From Nocardioides kribbensis (GTDB lineage: Bacteria > Actinomycetota > Actinomycetes > Propionibacteriales > Nocardioidaceae), in contig NZ_JADCLL010000002.1 in NCBI RefSeq assembly GCF_015070375.1, positions 310,001 to 374,000 of the forward strand: a stretch of 64,000 bases of DNA, in the 5' to 3' direction. Numbering within the stretch: position 1 is the first letter of the stretch; the number at the start of each line of letters is the position of its first letter. This document shows, piece after piece, positions 18,385 through 26,255 of the stretch. The notes beneath the pieces were generated by a model. That model searched no databases. It saw only the letters and a program-made list of their open reading frames with translations, and had not been told where the DNA came from. Position numbers and translations under genes: made by a program.

Positions 18385-19308
18385 GTGGCAGGGGTGTTCT
18401 CGGGGTTCGCGACGATCGGCGTGCTCATCGCGCTGGGGATCCTGCTGGCCCACCTGCGGGTCATCGACCTGGCGGGCCAGCGCACGCTGTCGACGCTGGC
18501 CTTCTACGTCGCCAGCCCGGCGCTGCTGCTCACCGTGCTCGAGGACAGCGACCCCGCCGAGGTCTTCTCCACGACCCTGGTCGCCAGCACCGCGGCGGTG
18601 CTGGTCGTGGTGCTGCTGCACCTCGGCCTCAGCCGGCTGCGCGGCCCGCTCGACCTGGGCGGCGCGACGATCGGGGCGATGGCGGCGGGCTACGTCAACG
18701 CCGGCAACCTCGGGGTGCCGATCGCGGCCTACGTGCTGGGCGACGTCGCCCTGGTCGCCCCGATCCTGCTCATGCAGCTGCTGGTGCTCCAGCCGCTGGC
18801 CCTCACCCTGCTCGACGTGGCGGTCGCGCCGACGCGGCTGAGCCTGCGCAAGGTGCTCTCGCGCCCGGCCACCAACCCGCTCACGATCGCCTCGGCCGCC
18901 GGGGTCGCCCTGGCGCTGAGCGGCGTACGGCTGCCGGCCGCGGTGCACGACCCGCTCGACCTGGTCGGGGGCATGGCGGTGCCGGCGATGCTCCTCGCCT
19001 ACGGCGTGGCGCTGCGGCTCGGGCCGCTGCCGGGGCGGGGCGTGCCGGCCTCCGAGCTGGGCCTGGCCGTGGGGCTCAAGCTCGTCGCGCAGCCGCTCGC
19101 GGCCTACGCCGTGGGCCGCTGGGCGCTGGGCCTGGAGACCGACGCGCTGCTCGCAGTCACGGTGCTCTCCGCGCTGCCCACGGCGCAGAACGTCTTCGTC
19201 ATCGCCAGCCGCTACGGGCGCGCGGAGCTGCTGGCGCGCGACGCCATCTTCGTGAGCACGCTGGCCTCCGTGCCCGCGGTCGTCCTGATCACCGCGCTGA
19301 TCGCCTAG
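18385..19308 (+). CDS. AEC family transporter
   Basis: 307 residues, almost entirely hydrophobic with about ten predicted membrane helices in two five-helix halves. Opens with FATIGVLIALGILLAHLRV and has the conserved AGYVNAGNLGVPIA stretch at about 93-106 and SALPTAQNVFVIASRYG in the C-terminal half, both typical of auxin-efflux-carrier (malate/auxin-type) permeases. Likely an organic-anion or amino-acid-type permease; substrate unknown. Its start is set by a -10 hexamer 6 nt upstream. Independent of the carboxylase operon, which terminates before it. Confidence 0.88.
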   Translation: MAGVFSGFATIGVLIALGILLAHLRVIDLAGQRTLSTLAFYVASPALLLTVLEDSDPAEVFSTTLVASTAAVLVVVLLHLGLSRLRGPLDLGGATIGAMAAGYVNAGNLGVPIAAYVLGDVALVAPILLMQLLVLQPLALTLLDVAVAPTRLSLRKVLSRPATNPLTIASAAGVALALSGVRLPAAVHDPLDLVGGMAVPAMLLAYGVALRLGPLPGRGVPASELGLAVGLKLVAQPLAAYAVGRWALGLETDALLAVTVLSALPTAQNVFVIASRYGRAELLARDAIFVSTLASVPAVVLITALIA

Positions 19309-19325
19309 CCGGCGCCCCGATCGCA

Positions 19326-19331
19326 TAGCGT
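19326..19331 (+). promoter_or_regulatory. -10 hexamer TAGCGT, leaderless YihY gene
   Basis: TAGCGT with 7 nt to GTG 19339. It overlaps an alternative GTG at 19330, which argues that 19330 is not the start. Confidence 0.55.
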
Positions 19332-19338
19332 GAGCGCC

Positions 19339-20439
19339 GTGGGACGAGCCGTGGACGGAGCCGACCGGTTCCAGCGACGCTTCCCGCCGGTGGGGATCCC
19401 GCTGGCGATCGTCTACAAGCACTTCGACGACCAGGGCAACTACCTGGCCGCGATCATCACCTACTACGCCTTCATCGCGATCTTCCCGCTGCTGCTGCTG
19501 GCCTCCTCGATCCTCGGCTTCCTGCTCCAGGGCAACCCCGAGCTGCAGACCCAGGTGCTCGACTCGGCGCTGAGCCAGTTCCCGATCATCGGGGAGCAGC
19601 TGGGCCGGCCCGAGGGGCTCCAGGGCTCGACCACCGCGGTCGTCGTCGGTGGCGTCGCGGCGCTCTACGGCTCGCTCGGCCTGGGCCAGGCGCTGCAGAA
19701 CGCCATGAACATCGCCTGGTCGGTGCCGCGCAACTCCCGCCCCAACCCGCTGCTGCTGCGGCTCAAGAGCCTGCTGCTGCTCATCACCGCCGGGCTCTCG
19801 GTGCTCGCGGTGTCGGTGGTCTCGGCCCTCGGCAGCCAGACCGAGGTCTTCGGCCCGCGCCTCGACGGCACGATCACGTGGCTGATCCGGCTGGCCACCG
19901 TGCTCGGCGTCGGCGCCGTGCTGACCTTCGTCTTCCGGCTCGCCTCCGCACGCCAGCACGGTCTGCGCGCCGCCGTGCCCGGCGCCCTGGCGCTCGCGGT
20001 GATGTGGCAGCTGCTCCAGGTCATCGGCACGGTCTACGCCACCCGCGTGCTCGGTGAGACCAGCCAGATGAACGCGACCTTCGGCCTCGTCCTCGGGCTC
20101 ATCGGCATCATCTACATCGCCGCGGTCATGGGCGTGCTGGCCATGGAGATCAACGTCGTCCTCGCCCGGCGGCTGTGGCCGCGCGCGCTCCTCACCCCCT
20201 TCACCGACAACGTCGAGCTCACCGACGCCGACCGTCGTGCCTACGCCGGCTACGCCCGCGCGCAGCGGCACAAGGGCTTCGAGAACGTCGAGGTCTCCTT
20301 CACCGACCCCGCCACCGGGGAGATCACCCTGCCGACGCCCGGGCGCCTCGAGTCGCGCCCGCCCGCGCCCCCGGTCGGGCCGGTGGCCGAGCAGGGCGGC
20401 GCCGAGCAGTCCGGCGAATCCGTGGACAGGGTGCGCTGA
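19339..20439 (+). CDS. YihY/virulence factor BrkB family membrane protein
   Basis: 366 residues. Six membrane helices span about residues 30-270, with the family opening NYLAAIITYYAFIAIFPLLLL and a mid-protein YGSLGLGQALQNAMNIAW. A hydrophilic cytoplasmic tail follows (about 275-366), ending in a Pro-rich stretch. YihY proteins were once called RNase BN by mistake; their role, probably transport or envelope-related, is unresolved. The start at GTG 19339 follows the TAGCGT hexamer. The next gene begins 21 nt later. Confidence 0.88.
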   Translation: MGRAVDGADRFQRRFPPVGIPLAIVYKHFDDQGNYLAAIITYYAFIAIFPLLLLASSILGFLLQGNPELQTQVLDSALSQFPIIGEQLGRPEGLQGSTTAVVVGGVAALYGSLGLGQALQNAMNIAWSVPRNSRPNPLLLRLKSLLLLITAGLSVLAVSVVSALGSQTEVFGPRLDGTITWLIRLATVLGVGAVLTFVFRLASARQHGLRAAVPGALALAVMWQLLQVIGTVYATRVLGETSQMNATFGLVLGLIGIIYIAAVMGVLAMEINVVLARRLWPRALLTPFTDNVELTDADRRAYAGYARAQRHKGFENVEVSFTDPATGEITLPTPGRLESRPPAPPVGPVAEQGGAEQSGESVDRVR

Positions 20440-20446
20440 GAGCGGC

Positions 20447-20452
20447 CAGGAT
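20447..20452 (+). promoter_or_regulatory. -10 hexamer CAGGAT, leaderless PLDc_N gene
   Basis: CAGGAT with 7 nt to GTG 20460, matching the spacing at the other leaderless genes of the window. Confidence 0.45.
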
Positions 20453-20459
20453 CACCCGC

Positions 20460-20921
20460 GTGATCAAGCTCGAGCTCGTCGCCGGCGTCATCGGCTTCGC
20501 CCTGTGGGTCTACTGCCTCGTCGACGCCATCGGCACCCCGCCGCAGCGGGTCAAGCACCTGCCCAAGGTGGCCTGGATCGTGCTGGTGCTGCTGTTCCCC
20601 TTCGTCGGCTCGATCGCCTGGCTGGCGCTCGGCCGCGACCGGGGGGCGCGGCCGCTGACCCGGTCGCAGGGCGCGGCGCCCGGCTTCCCCGAGTACGAGC
20701 GGCCCGGCCGCATGGCCGCGGGCGATGCCGGGCGCGACGAGGAGTTCCTGCGTCAGGTGCGCGCCCGCGCCGAGGAGCAGCGGCGCCGCCACGAGCTGGC
20801 CCGCCGCGAGGAGGCGGCCCGCGAGGAGGCCGAGCGCCAGCGGCTGCGCGCGGCCCGCGAGGCCCGTGAGCAGGGCCGGTCGGGCTCCGCCGACGGTCCC
20901 GGTGCTCCCGCGGGCGGCTGA
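20460..20921 (+). CDS. PLDc N-terminal domain membrane protein
   Basis: 153 residues. Two membrane helices (about 3-20 and 37-56) flank a short loop with PPQRVKHLPKVAWIVLVLLFP, the pattern of the PLDc_N domain that precedes phospholipase D domains in cardiolipin synthases, but no catalytic domain follows. After GRDRG the chain becomes a long, highly charged Arg/Glu/Ala helix (about 85-140), likely coiled coil, then a Gly/Pro tail. Probably a small envelope protein of unknown role. Read from GTG 20460. Confidence 0.8.
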   Translation: MIKLELVAGVIGFALWVYCLVDAIGTPPQRVKHLPKVAWIVLVLLFPFVGSIAWLALGRDRGARPLTRSQGAAPGFPEYERPGRMAAGDAGRDEEFLRQVRARAEEQRRRHELARREEAAREEAERQRLRAAREAREQGRSGSADGPGAPAGG

Positions 20922-20943
20922 GCCTGCTGCGGCGTACGGGCGG

Positions 20944-20991
20944 GGACGTCATGCGAGTGGTGGATGCGCATCCACGTGTCGCATGACGTCC
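20944..20991. terminator. 48-nt two-tier palindrome between convergent genes
   Basis: Outer arms ggacgtcatgcga/tcgcatgacgtcc (13 bp, perfect), a gtg/gtg internal bulge, then inner arms gtggatgc/gcatccac (8 bp) with no loop. It lies between converging genes that end at 20921 and 21005, so a bidirectional terminator is the simplest role. It shares no sequence with the other palindrome families here. Confidence 0.65.
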
Positions 20992-21004
20992 GGGTGCGGC
21001 GCGG

Positions 21005-22162
21005 CTAGGTGGTGGCCCGCTCGCGGGCGGCGACGGTGAGCTCGCGGGCGTAGCGGGCGGTGGTGGTGAGCACGGCGAGCACGGGCACGGCGAGGAAGGC
21101 TCCGGTGATGCCGGCCAGCGTGCTGCCGAGGGTGACCACGACGATGGTCATCGCGGGGTGCAGTGACAGCGTCTTGCCCATGAGCAGCGGCTGGAGCACG
21201 TTGCCCTCGAGCTGCTGCACCACCAGCACGAGCCCGACCACGATCAGCGCGGTGGTCAGCCCCTGGGTGGCGAGCGCGACGACCGCGGCGAGCGCGCCGG
21301 CGACCACGGCGCCCACGACCGGCACGAAGGCGGCCAGGAAGGTGATGACCGCCAGCGGCAGCGCGAGCGGCACGCCCAGCACGAGCAGGCCGATCCCGAT
21401 CCCGATCGCGTCGACCAGACCGACGGCGGCCTGCGCGCGCACGAAGCCGCCCAGCACCGTCCAGGAGCGGCGCGAGACCTCGGCGGCGTGGGCCGCCGGG
21501 CCCGGGGACAGCCAGTGCTCCAGCCACGGCAGGAACCGAGGGCCGTCCTTGAGGAAGAAGAAGCACAGCACGAGCGCCAGCAGCGCGGTGAGCGCCCAGG
21601 AGCTGGCGGTCGAGACCCCGGTCAGCGTCCAGGCGGCGATGTCCTGGGCGCTGTCCTGCACCTGGTCGACGGCCTGGCCGACCAGGTCGCCCACCTCGTC
21701 GTCGCCGAGGTCGAGCGGCGGGCCCGCGAGCCACGCCTCGATGTCCTCGACCCCCTGGGAGAACTGCTCGCTCAGCGAGTCGACCTCGTCGAGCACGAGG
21801 TAGGTCACCGCGGCCACCAGGCCGCCGAGCACGAGCAGCCCGGTCAGCACCGCGGCGCCCGCCGCGGCGGCGGCCGGCACCACCCGGCGCAGCCGCCGGG
21901 CCAGCGGCCACAGGGCGGTGCTCAGCAGCAGGCCCAGGAGCGCCGGCAGCACGACCACCCACATCCGGCCGACGACCCACAGCGCGCCCACGACCACCGC
22001 CGTCACCAGCAGGATCCGCAGGCTCCAGCGCCCCGCCTCGGCCAGCGTCGTCGCGATCGGCGTCGCCGGCGGCGCAGGGTGGTCGCCGCCGCCCCTGCCC
22101 GTCGGTGGGCGCCGGGGCTGGGGGGAGGTGGTCGGCGCCTCACGGCGGCGGAAGAGGGACAT
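21005..22162 (-). CDS. AI-2E family transporter
   Basis: 385 residues with the family layout: about 35 disordered N-terminal residues, two helices at about 50-85, one at 100-122, a soluble segment rich in Asp/Glu, and four to five helices from about 190 to the end. Family motifs include FFLKDGPRFLPWL and the C-terminal EGNVLQPLLMGKTLSLHPAMTIVVV. Members export small molecules or exchange ions across the membrane; the autoinducer-2 role applies to only a few. ATG 22162 is preceded at 6 nt by TAGAGA, a possible -10. Confidence 0.9.
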   Translation of the reverse strand: MSLFRRREAPTTSPQPRRPPTGRGGGDHPAPPATPIATTLAEAGRWSLRILLVTAVVVGALWVVGRMWVVVLPALLGLLLSTALWPLARRLRRVVPAAAAAGAAVLTGLLVLGGLVAAVTYLVLDEVDSLSEQFSQGVEDIEAWLAGPPLDLGDDEVGDLVGQAVDQVQDSAQDIAAWTLTGVSTASSWALTALLALVLCFFFLKDGPRFLPWLEHWLSPGPAAHAAEVSRRSWTVLGGFVRAQAAVGLVDAIGIGIGLLVLGVPLALPLAVITFLAAFVPVVGAVVAGALAAVVALATQGLTTALIVVGLVLVVQQLEGNVLQPLLMGKTLSLHPAMTIVVVTLGSTLAGITGAFLAVPVLAVLTTTARYARELTVAARERATT

Positions 22163-22256
22163 GGGCCCTCTCTACCCGATCGTCACCTCCGCGGGCACCC
22201 TCGCCCGGGGTGGAGCGTCTCCGCCCGCGCCGTGGTCACGCCGGAGCGGGGCCGGC

Positions 22257-22529
22257 TCAGGAGTACCGGTGGCTCTTCGCGGCGTGGCCGAGCTCGCGGG
22301 TGCAGGTGCGCCCGCTCATGTTGCGGTGGCCGCACAGGCCGGGCTCCGCGCCCGGCTCCACCGGCGTCGCGGCCGCGGCCTTCGCGGGCCGCTTGGCGGC
22401 TGGGGCCGCTGCGGGCGCCGAGCGGCGTACGGCGGGCCGCGCCGGCGCTGCTCCCGGCTTGGCCGCGCGGGCGGCGGCCTCCTCGTAGCGCGCCTCGCGC
22501 ATGGCTCGCAGGGCATCCATCTTGCTCAT
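22257..22529 (-). CDS. Small protein with C-terminal Cys/His motif
   Basis: 90 residues: a charged N-terminal helix (1-25), an Ala/Pro/Lys linker (25-62), and a short C-terminal module with Cys66-x-His68, Cys76, His82 and His87. The C/H spacing suggests a tiny zinc-binding tail, but this is inference. On this strand a TAGGTT hexamer (22547-22552) lies 17 nt before the ATG, a plausible -10. No family name is recognised. It lies alone between the AI-2E gene and a repeat tract. Confidence 0.7.
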   Translation of the reverse strand: MSKMDALRAMREARYEEAAARAAKPGAAPARPAVRRSAPAAAPAAKRPAKAAAATPVEPGAEPGLCGHRNMSGRTCTRELGHAAKSHRYS

Positions 22530-22612
22530 CGGCTGTTCACGTCACCAACCTACGCGGCGCCACCGACAACGCCGACGCCGCCGGGCGGGGGCGGGGGCGT
22601 GCGACGCGGGGC

Positions 22613-22647
22613 GGTGTCGAGACGCCCGCCAGGGCTCCTCGACCACC
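22613..22647. repeat. Short palindromic repeat, family C, copy 1
   Basis: Begins ggtgtcgagacg and ends cctcgaccacc, giving a short stem around a variable centre. It matches the outer arms of the copy at 22658-22699. Non-coding spacer between two minus-strand genes. Confidence 0.6.
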
Positions 22648-22657
22648 GGGAGGGTGG

Positions 22658-22699
22658 GGTGGTTTCGAGACGCTCGCTGGCGCTCGCTCCTCAACCACC
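22658..22699. repeat. Short palindromic repeat, family C, copy 2
   Basis: ggtggtttcgag pairs with ctcaaccacc around cgctcgctggcgctcgct, which itself holds a direct repeat of cgctcgc. From memory, sequences of this type recur many times in Nocardioides genomes; this cannot be verified here. It ends 17 nt beyond the stop of the DUF1295 gene. Confidence 0.65.
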
Positions 22700-22715
22700 G
22701 GGGGGCTGGGTGGTG

Positions 22716-23528
22716 TCAGCGGCGCTTCTTGGGCGGCGTGGGGAAGAACATCGAGACGCGCTCGGCGTACTCGGGGAACCCGTCGCGCTCCATCATCTTC
22801 TTCTCCAGCAGCTTGGCGCCGGTGACGTTGCGCAGGAAGAAGGTCATCACGGCCGGGCAGGCCACGGTGAGCAGGCCGGGCAGCCAGCCGGAGGCGAGAC
22901 CGGCGGTGAGCCACAGGCCCCACCAGACCATCGCGTCGCCGAAGTAGTTCGGGTGGCGGGTCCAGGCCCACAGCCCCTGGTCCATCACCTGCGGGCGCGA
23001 CTCCTTGGGCTGGGCCTTGTAGGCCTTGAGCTGACGGTCGCCGACGGCCTCGAAGGTCAGGCCCACGGCCCACACCAGCAGCCCGATCCACACCACAGGC
23101 CACCACTCGACGGCCAGCACGGCGCCGACCTGCACGGGCAGCGACACGAACCACTGCGCCCCGCCCTGCACGAGGAACACGCGGCGCACGGCGGCCCGCA
23201 TGCCGACGTCCTGGAGGCTGCCGCCGAGCATCTCGGCGTAGCGCGGGTCCTCCTTGCCCTGGTGGTCGCCCAGGGCGCGGCTGCGCACGTGCCACGCCAG
23301 GCGCCCGCCCCACAGGGCGACCATGGCGAGCACCAGCCAGCGGCGGGCGTCGGCCTCGTCGGAGAGCGAGCCGAGCAGGGCCGCGATCACCGCGACGACC
23401 ACGAAGCCGAGGCCCCAGGCGACGTCGACGACGGCCACGACGCCGAGCTGGCGGGCCCGCAGGGCGGTCAGGGTCATCACGACCGCGACCGCCAGGAGGC
23501 AGGCGGCGAGGACGAGCACGAGAGTCAT
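22716..23528 (-). CDS. DUF1295 membrane protein (ICMT/steroid-reductase-like fold)
   Basis: 270 residues with six to seven membrane helices. The C-terminal region has the DUF1295 pattern DQGLWAWTRHPNYFGD, followed by WWGLWL and a charged end, EYAERVSMFFPTPPKKRR. The RHPNYFG motif is shared with isoprenylcysteine methyltransferases and sterol reductases, where it contacts a nucleotide cofactor. A DUF1295 gene (Rv0446c) belongs to the sigK locus of M. tuberculosis (gene number from memory). Here it is the last gene of the run that starts at sigK, 73 nt after the methyltransferase gene. It probably reduces or modifies a fatty acyl chain in the membrane. Confidence 0.87.
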   Translation of the reverse strand: MTLVLVLAACLLAVAVVMTLTALRARQLGVVAVVDVAWGLGFVVVAVIAALLGSLSDEADARRWLVLAMVALWGGRLAWHVRSRALGDHQGKEDPRYAEMLGGSLQDVGMRAAVRRVFLVQGGAQWFVSLPVQVGAVLAVEWWPVVWIGLLVWAVGLTFEAVGDRQLKAYKAQPKESRPQVMDQGLWAWTRHPNYFGDAMVWWGLWLTAGLASGWLPGLLTVACPAVMTFFLRNVTGAKLLEKKMMERDGFPEYAERVSMFFPTPPKKRR

Positions 23529-23601
23529 GACCCCAGTCAACCCGTCGTACGCCGACCCCGCCCCACCCCAGCGGCCCGGGTGTGGGCCGGGTGGCCCGGT
23601 C

Positions 23602-24912
23602 TCAGAAGTCGCGCACCCAGGGCAGGGTGTGGGCGGCGCCGGGGCGCACCATGAGGATCTGGTCGACGCCCATGCGCCCGTCGCGGAAGGCCATGGCGCC
23701 GCCGACGAGGTAGAGCCGCCACACGCGCACGACCTCCTCGCCCACGAGCTCGGTGAGCCGGTCGATGTTGGCCTCGAAGCGCTCGAGCCAGCCGGCGACG
23801 GTGTGCACGTAGTGCTCGCGCATCGCGTGCACGTCGCGCACCTCGAGCCCGCCGCGCTCGAGGAAGGCGACGGTCTCGCCGACGGGGCGCATGTACATGT
23901 CGGGGGCGATGAAGGACTCGATGAAGGGCCCACCGCCGGGCCAGCGGCCGGTGCGCGACATCTGCTGGATGAGCACGCGGCCACCGGGCTTGACGGCGTC
24001 GTGCAGGACGCCGGCGTAGGTCGGGTAGTTGGACTGCCCGACGTGCTCGCCCATCTCGATGGAGGACACCGCGTCGTACTCCTGGCCGGCCGGGGGCACG
24101 GCGTCGCGGTAGTCCTGGAGCCGGATCTCGACGCGGTCCTGGAGGCCGCGCTCGGCGATGCGGGCGTCGATGAACTTCTTCTGCTCCGCAGCGATGGTCA
24201 CGCCGACGACCGTCGCGCCGAAGTGCTCGGCGGCGTGCAGCGACAGCGAGCCCCAGCCGCAGCCCACGTCGAGCAGGCGCATGCCGGGCTCGAGGCCGAG
24301 CTTGCGGCACACCAGCGACAGCTTGGCCGCCTGGGCCTCCTCGAGCGGCTGCTCGGGTGAGGAGTGGTAGCCCGAGGAGTAGGCCATGTTGGGCTCGAGG
24401 ATCAGCGAGTAGAACTCGTTGGAGAGGTCGTAGTGGTGACTGATCGAGCGGATGTCGCGCAGCTTGGAGTGCAGCCGGCCGCGGATGCGGGCCTGCGAGG
24501 CGGGGTGGGCCGGCGGCAGGCCGAGCACGCCGAGGTCCTTGGCGGTGCGCAGCGCCTGCTTCATCGCCGCGGCCGAGGGGCGCCCGCCGCCGGAGAGGTT
24601 GCGCTCCTTCGCCACCGCGAAGGCGTGGGTGAGCGCGGCGTCGAGGTCGCCGTGGACCTCGATCTCACCGGTCACGTAGGCCTGGGCGGCGCCGAGCTCG
24701 CCGGGACGCCACAGCAGGCGGCGCACGGCGTCGGGGGTGCGGATCTCCACCAGCGGAGCGTCGGCGGGGCCGGCCTCGGAGCCGTCCCACGCGCGCAGCC
24801 GCACGGGCAGGTCGCCGCCCACGAAGGGGCGCAGCGCCTCGGCGAGCTGCGCGGCGACGCCGCCCGCGGCGGTGGGGGCGGTGGAGGGACGGTCGGTAGT
24901 GGAGGCGCTCAC
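23602..24912 (-). CDS. Cyclopropane-fatty-acyl-phospholipid synthase family methyltransferase (second of pair)
   Basis: 436 residues. The N-terminal domain (about 1-150) is of the lipid-binding type seen in CFA synthases. The SAM-dependent methyltransferase domain starts at about 165 with the family motif HHYDLSNEFYSLIL and the SAM-binding loop LLDVGCGWGSLS. It should add a methyl or methylene group to an unsaturated phospholipid acyl chain. Its GTG overlaps the stop of the preceding paralogue. The two are related but clearly different, so they probably catalyse different steps or act at different double bonds. Homologue in the mycobacterial sigK locus: ufaA1 (Rv0447c). Confidence 0.92.
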   Translation of the reverse strand: MSASTTDRPSTAPTAAGGVAAQLAEALRPFVGGDLPVRLRAWDGSEAGPADAPLVEIRTPDAVRRLLWRPGELGAAQAYVTGEIEVHGDLDAALTHAFAVAKERNLSGGGRPSAAAMKQALRTAKDLGVLGLPPAHPASQARIRGRLHSKLRDIRSISHHYDLSNEFYSLILEPNMAYSSGYHSSPEQPLEEAQAAKLSLVCRKLGLEPGMRLLDVGCGWGSLSLHAAEHFGATVVGVTIAAEQKKFIDARIAERGLQDRVEIRLQDYRDAVPPAGQEYDAVSSIEMGEHVGQSNYPTYAGVLHDAVKPGGRVLIQQMSRTGRWPGGGPFIESFIAPDMYMRPVGETVAFLERGGLEVRDVHAMREHYVHTVAGWLERFEANIDRLTELVGEEVVRVWRLYLVGGAMAFRDGRMGVDQILMVRPGAAHTLPWVRDF

Positions 24913-26255
24913 GCCTGCTCCTCGGGTCGGGTCAGGACGACCTGGTTGACGTCGAGGTAGCCCGAGGCGAAGCCCGCGCGGGAGTACTCGAGGTAGAAGT
25001 GCCACATGCGCAGGAAGGTGTCGTCGAAGCCGAGGGCCAGCACGGCCTCGGAGTCGCCGAGGAAGGCCTCGTCCCACAGCCGCAGCGTCTCGGCGTAGTG
25101 GGTGCCGAAGGAGAGCCGGTCGGTGAGGCGCAGCGAGGTCTGCTCGCGGGTCACCTCGTCGATGACGTCGACCGAGGGCAGGAAGCCGCCGGGGAAGATG
25201 TACTTGTGGATCCAGGTCCACGTGTTGCGGGTGGCGAGCATCCGGTCGTGGGGCATCGTGATGGCCTGGATGCCGACCTTGCCGCCGGGGGCCAGGACCT
25301 TGTCGATGGTCTGGAAGTAGGTGGTCCAGTACTGGTGGCCGACCGCCTCGATCATCTCCACCGACACGACGGCGTCGAACTCGCCGGTCACCGCGCGGTA
25401 GTCGCACAGCTCGACCCGGGCCCGCTCCGACATGCCGGCGGCGGCGATCCGCTCCCGGGCCAGCGCCTGCTGCTCGGTGGAGAGGGTGATGGTGAGGACG
25501 TCGGCGCCGCGCTGGGCGGCGCGCATGGCCAGCTCGCCCCAGCCCGAGCCGATCTCGAGCACGCGGGTGCCCTCGCCGACGCCGGTGGCGTCGAGCAGGC
25601 GCTCGATCTTGCGCACCTGGGCGGGGTGGAGCTCCTCGGCCGTGGGCGCGCCGGGCGGGGTGGCCGAGTGGTGGTCGCCGCGGTCGAGCCGGTCGGTGTC
25701 GAAGAGGGCGGAGGAGTAGCTCATCGACTCGTCGAGGAAGAGCTCGAAGAGGTCGTTGGAGAGGTCGTAGTGGTGCGCGATGTTGTCGCGGGAGTTCTTC
25801 TTCGAGCTGACCTGCGCGCGCGGCGGGCGCTTGGCGACGACGGCGCGCAGCCTCTGCAGCGGGCGCGGCACGAGGTCGCTCATCTGCTCGGCCAGCACGG
25901 TGAGGAAGCCGCCGAGGTCCTCGGCGTCCCACGCGCCGACGAGGTAGGCCTCGCCGAAGCCGATCAGCTGGTCGCGTCCGAGGCGGGCGAAGAACTCCTC
26001 GGCCCGCGACACGGTGGCCACCGGGCCGCCCTTGCCGAGGGTGGTGCGGCGGCCGTCGGCCTCCGTGATGACGACGGTGACGGCGAGCCGGTTGACCGCC
26101 GCGGTGAAGAGGCGCCGCGCGATCCGGGCGGAGACCTGCACGCGGGGCCCGGTGGGGACGACGTCGAGGTCGCCCCAGCGCTGGGTGGCGGGGTGGGCGG
26201 TGCGGGCCGGCGGCTGCGGGCCGCTGCCGTCGGGGGTGGGGCGGGTGACGGTCAC
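24909..26255 (-). CDS. Cyclopropane-fatty-acyl-phospholipid synthase family methyltransferase (first of pair)
   Basis: 448 residues. After a Pro-rich N-terminus and a lipid-binding domain with FGEAYLVGAWDAEDLGGFL, the methyltransferase domain begins at about 178 with HHYDLSNDLFELFLDESMSYSS. The SAM loop is VLEIGSGWGELA; VVSVEMIEAVG and a C-terminal FGTHYAETLRLWDEAF follow. All features fit the CFA synthase / mycolic-acid cyclopropane synthase superfamily. GTG 26255 overlaps the stop of the upstream oxidoreductase. In this conserved setting (FAD protein, DUF1365, methyltransferase, DUF1295) the product is probably a branched, cyclopropane or furan-type fatty acid; which one is not shown by sequence. 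Confidence 0.92.
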   Translation of the reverse strand: MTVTRPTPDGSGPQPPARTAHPATQRWGDLDVVPTGPRVQVSARIARRLFTAAVNRLAVTVVITEADGRRTTLGKGGPVATVSRAEEFFARLGRDQLIGFGEAYLVGAWDAEDLGGFLTVLAEQMSDLVPRPLQRLRAVVAKRPPRAQVSSKKNSRDNIAHHYDLSNDLFELFLDESMSYSSALFDTDRLDRGDHHSATPPGAPTAEELHPAQVRKIERLLDATGVGEGTRVLEIGSGWGELAMRAAQRGADVLTITLSTEQQALARERIAAAGMSERARVELCDYRAVTGEFDAVVSVEMIEAVGHQYWTTYFQTIDKVLAPGGKVGIQAITMPHDRMLATRNTWTWIHKYIFPGGFLPSVDVIDEVTREQTSLRLTDRLSFGTHYAETLRLWDEAFLGDSEAVLALGFDDTFLRMWHFYLEYSRAGFASGYLDVNQVVLTRPEEQA

